From positions 44,679-108,678 of the forward strand of contig CAIUMD010000030.1 in the NCBI GenBank assembly GCA_903900155.1: 64,000 nt of DNA, in the 5' to 3' direction. Below, in pieces: positions 62,192 to 64,000 of the stretch (within the stretch, counting starts at the first letter, position 1; the number at the start of each line of letters is the position of its first letter). This DNA is from an uncultured Caulobacterales bacterium. GTDB taxonomy: Bacteria; Pseudomonadota; Alphaproteobacteria; Caulobacterales; Caulobacteraceae. The translations under genes were made by a program, and so were the position numbers. The notes below the pieces were generated by a model. The model worked only from the letters and a program-made list of their open reading frames with translations, was not told where the DNA came from and made no database searches.

Positions 62192-63454
62192 TCAAGCCTC
62201 TTCCTCGAAGTGCGGGTCGCACTTGCGGATGAACTTGCGCACGCGCGGATAGATCTCCTCGCGGAAGCGGCGACCGTTGAACACGCCGTAGTGGCCGACG
62301 CCGGGCTGCACATAGTCCAGCTTCAGGTCGTCCGGGATGTTCGCGCACAGGCCGTGGGCGGCCTGGGTCTGGCCGATGCCGGAGATGTCGTCGTTCTCGC
62401 CCTCGACCGTCATCAGGCCGATATCGGTGATGGCTTCGGGCTTCACCCGCGTCCCGCGATGCATCAGCTCGCCCTTGGGCAGCAGGTACTGCTGGAAGAC
62501 GATGTCGATGGTCTGGAGGTAGAACTCTTCCGTCAGGTCCAGGACCGACAGGTACTCGTCATAGAACTCCAGGTGCTTGTCGGCGCTGTCGCCGTCGCCC
62601 TTCACCAGGTCCTGGAAGTAACGACGGTGGGCCTCCTGGTGGCGCTCGGCGTTCATGCTCATGAAGCTGGCCAGCTGGACGAAGCCCGGATAGACGCGCC
62701 GCCCTGCGCCCGGATAGGGCGGCGGCACCGTGTAGATCATGTTCGACTGGAACCAGGTGAACGGCTTTTCCTCGGCCAGCTGGTTGGTCACGGTCGGCGA
62801 CAGGCGCGCGTCGATCGGCGAGCCCATGAAGGTCATGCTGGCCGGACGCGAGGGGTGGTTCTGCTCGGCCATCAGGGCGGCGGCGGCCAGGACCGGCGGG
62901 CCGGGCTGGCAGACGGCCACGACATTGGGGCGCGGACCCAGCACCGACAGCATCTGGATGATGTGGTCGATATAGTCGTGGAAGTCGAAACGGCCTTCCA
63001 GCACCGACACGTTACGGGCGTTGACCCAGTCGACGATGAACACCGAGTGGTCGGGCAGGAACGCCTCGACCGTGCCGCGCAGCAGGGTGGCGTAATGCCC
63101 CGAAAGCGGCGCGACGATCAGCACCGCGGGGTCCAGGCTGAACTTGCCGGCCCGGCGCATGTCGGCCATGTCGCGGTCGAACTGGATCACGCGCGCCCAG
63201 GGGCTCTGCCAGACGATGGTCTCGCGGACCCGCACGTCGACCTGGCCGACCTTGATCGTGTCGAGGCCCCATTTGGGCTTGCCATAGCGCCGCGTGACGT
63301 TGGCGAACAGGTCCGCGCCCGCGTGCATGCGCCGGCCCAGGGCCGAGTCATGGGCCGGGTTCAGCGGCGATCCCCAGAAGTCCCGGGCCGCCAGCGCCGC
63401 GAGGCGCATCGGAGTGGAGGCGTAATAAGCCGCCTCGTGCATGGCGTAGAGCAT
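62192..63454 (-). CDS. phaZ: Intracellular polyhydroxyalkanoate depolymerase
   Basis: The 420-residue enzyme matches the intracellular PHA depolymerase (PhaZ1-type): MLYAMHEAAYY start, GRRMHAGADLFANVTRRYGKP, VDWVNARNV, the lipase-box-like VAVCQPGPP with Cys182 as nucleophile (Cys183 in Ralstonia), and HYGVFNGRRFREEIYPRVRKFI at the end. It mobilises stored poly-3-hydroxybutyrate. I chose the ATG at 63454, as relatives start M-L-Y; an ATG at 63475 would place the start inside a palindrome. Confidence 0.92.
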   Translation of the reverse strand: MLYAMHEAAYYASTPMRLAALAARDFWGSPLNPAHDSALGRRMHAGADLFANVTRRYGKPKWGLDTIKVGQVDVRVRETIVWQSPWARVIQFDRDMADMRRAGKFSLDPAVLIVAPLSGHYATLLRGTVEAFLPDHSVFIVDWVNARNVSVLEGRFDFHDYIDHIIQMLSVLGPRPNVVAVCQPGPPVLAAAALMAEQNHPSRPASMTFMGSPIDARLSPTVTNQLAEEKPFTWFQSNMIYTVPPPYPGAGRRVYPGFVQLASFMSMNAERHQEAHRRYFQDLVKGDGDSADKHLEFYDEYLSVLDLTEEFYLQTIDIVFQQYLLPKGELMHRGTRVKPEAITDIGLMTVEGENDDISGIGQTQAAHGLCANIPDDLKLDYVQPGVGHYGVFNGRRFREEIYPRVRKFIRKCDPHFEEEA

Positions 63455-63468
63455 GGCGCATCCGCGAT

Positions 63469-63481
63469 GTTGCATCGCAAC
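63469..63481. promoter_or_regulatory. TGC-N3-GCA palindrome upstream of phaZ
   Basis: GTTGC-ATC-GCAAC is a perfect 13-base palindrome just before the phaZ start, containing TGC-N3-GCA, the core seen in PhaR operators of PHA genes. It overlaps an alternative ATG at 63475. No PhaR gene is in the window, so the identity of the binding protein is inference. Confidence 0.45.
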
Positions 63482-64000
63482 ATAACACGCCAGACCCTAA
63501 CGGAGTCTACCCTGCGGAAGCTTTTTGCACCGCATCACAGCGTCGCCGCTCGCCGGAGTGGTAGCGGTCGCAGGGCTCGCCCTGAATCCCCCTCTCATGG
63601 AGAGAGGAGCTTTATGGGGATTGGGCTGACTGAGTGCCCGGTATTCGCGAGATCGACTTCAGCAAAATCAATCGCTTGTCGATTTTACGCGCCCTCGAAT
63701 GATCCGCGTTCAAAACCCCTGGACAATGGTCCCACCTCGTCGCGAGGAAGGGGCGCAATGGCCAGCGACCATCGTGGCGGCGGGGTGCGGTCGAGCGGGC
63801 GCGCTCGTCGGCGCGGGGGAAGCTCCGCAACTGCGCCATCCCCGCGGTTGTCGACCCTGGACCCCAGAAACGACGGTGGATGCAGGCCGAGGAGAGCGAC
63901 AGGGGAGCTGAAAGGCTCCTGACCGGGACCAGGCTTCGCGGCCTGGCCCGCCCGTCGGAGGCTTCAAGGGCGGTGAGGTGCAAACAGCATCGCGGCGCTA
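63482..64000. other. Terminal region without an identified gene
   Basis: These 519 bases contain no protein that I recognise. The longest minus-strand reading (63612-63983) is Arg/Ser-rich and looks non-coding. Several hairpins are present, such as CCAGGC TTCGCG GCCTGG near 63930 and AATCCCC ... GGGGATT around 63586-63622. It may hold a structured RNA or the 5' region of a gene beyond the edge. I looked for RNase P, tmRNA and SRP RNA signatures and saw none. Confidence 0.4.

Noticed and set aside
63700..63920. RNase P RNA (rnpB) or tmRNA
   Set aside because: The universal GAGGAAAGTCCGG-type core of RNase P and the tmRNA ends were not found; only GC-rich hairpins are present.

Overview
The window is about 64 kb of GC-rich, gene-dense chromosome from an alphaproteobacterium, almost certainly Caulobacter or a close Caulobacteraceae relative. 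The strongest pointer is a DivL-type histidine-kinase homologue whose phospho-acceptor box carries Tyr instead of His (Tyr551). Supporting signs are an alphaproteobacterial SOS operator (GAAC-N7-GAAC) on an mmcB gene, a five-gene F1-ATPase operon, an 86-residue epsilon subunit, a TonB-dependent receptor and an intracellular PHA depolymerase. No rRNA, tRNA, CRISPR array, insertion sequence or prophage was recognised. The content is mostly core chromosome, broken up by several families of short structured intergenic repeats.

Layout. 1-7 kb: end of ubiA, then small metabolic genes (desaturase, ETF-beta lysine methyltransferase-like protein, two tandem YkgJ-type Cys-cluster proteins, MmcQ/YjbR, aldo-keto reductase, DedA). 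8-16 kb: a conserved block proA-nadD-rsfS-rlmH, followed by envC-like, ctpA, a YibQ-type divergent deacetylase and rppH, joining NAD/proline synthesis and ribosome maturation to cell-wall remodelling and mRNA decay. 15.8-18.1 kb: two alpha/beta hydrolases, the first with a long Ala/Lys/Pro tail. 18.2-18.6 kb: a sugE/gdx guanidinium exporter preceded by two hairpins with ACGA loops, read here as a guanidine-II riboswitch. 19.5-24.7 kb: atpH-atpA-atpG-atpD-(83-aa zinc-ribbon-like ORF)-atpC on the minus strand. 24.9-30.6 kb: small proteins, an acyl-CoA dehydrogenase and a LemA/TPM/TPM operon. 30.7-40.1 kb: TonB receptor, thiolase, chemoreceptor, polA. 40.2-40.8 kb: a small island of lower GC. 40.9-48.7 kb: asd, rarD, an MFS exporter, a pdxY-serine hydrolase-outer membrane protein operon, and ahcY with an upstream palindrome. 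49.2-52.7 kb: a broken small secreted gene, divL, a zincin-like protein and a SWIM protein. 52.8-64 kb: sirtuin, an orphan six-ligand diiron protein, two tandem lipocalins, mmcB, DUF883, recQ, a class A PBP, a YgjP-like metalloprotein and phaZ. The last roughly 500 bases have no gene I can identify.

The most interesting items are: (i) the guanidine-II riboswitch candidate with its exporter; (ii) the zinc-ribbon-like ORF translationally coupled between atpD and atpC, together with the Lys/Ala/Pro-rich N-terminal extension of AtpD; (iii) the SOS operator that ends exactly at the mmcB start codon; (iv) palindromes upstream of ahcY and phaZ that look like metabolite-responsive operators; (v) an orphan diiron protein with a complete ligand set; and (vi) a family of GAGCC...GGCTC hairpins that keep their outer frame while the inner stem changes. 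All functional calls rest on reading motifs and recalling families; no database search was run.
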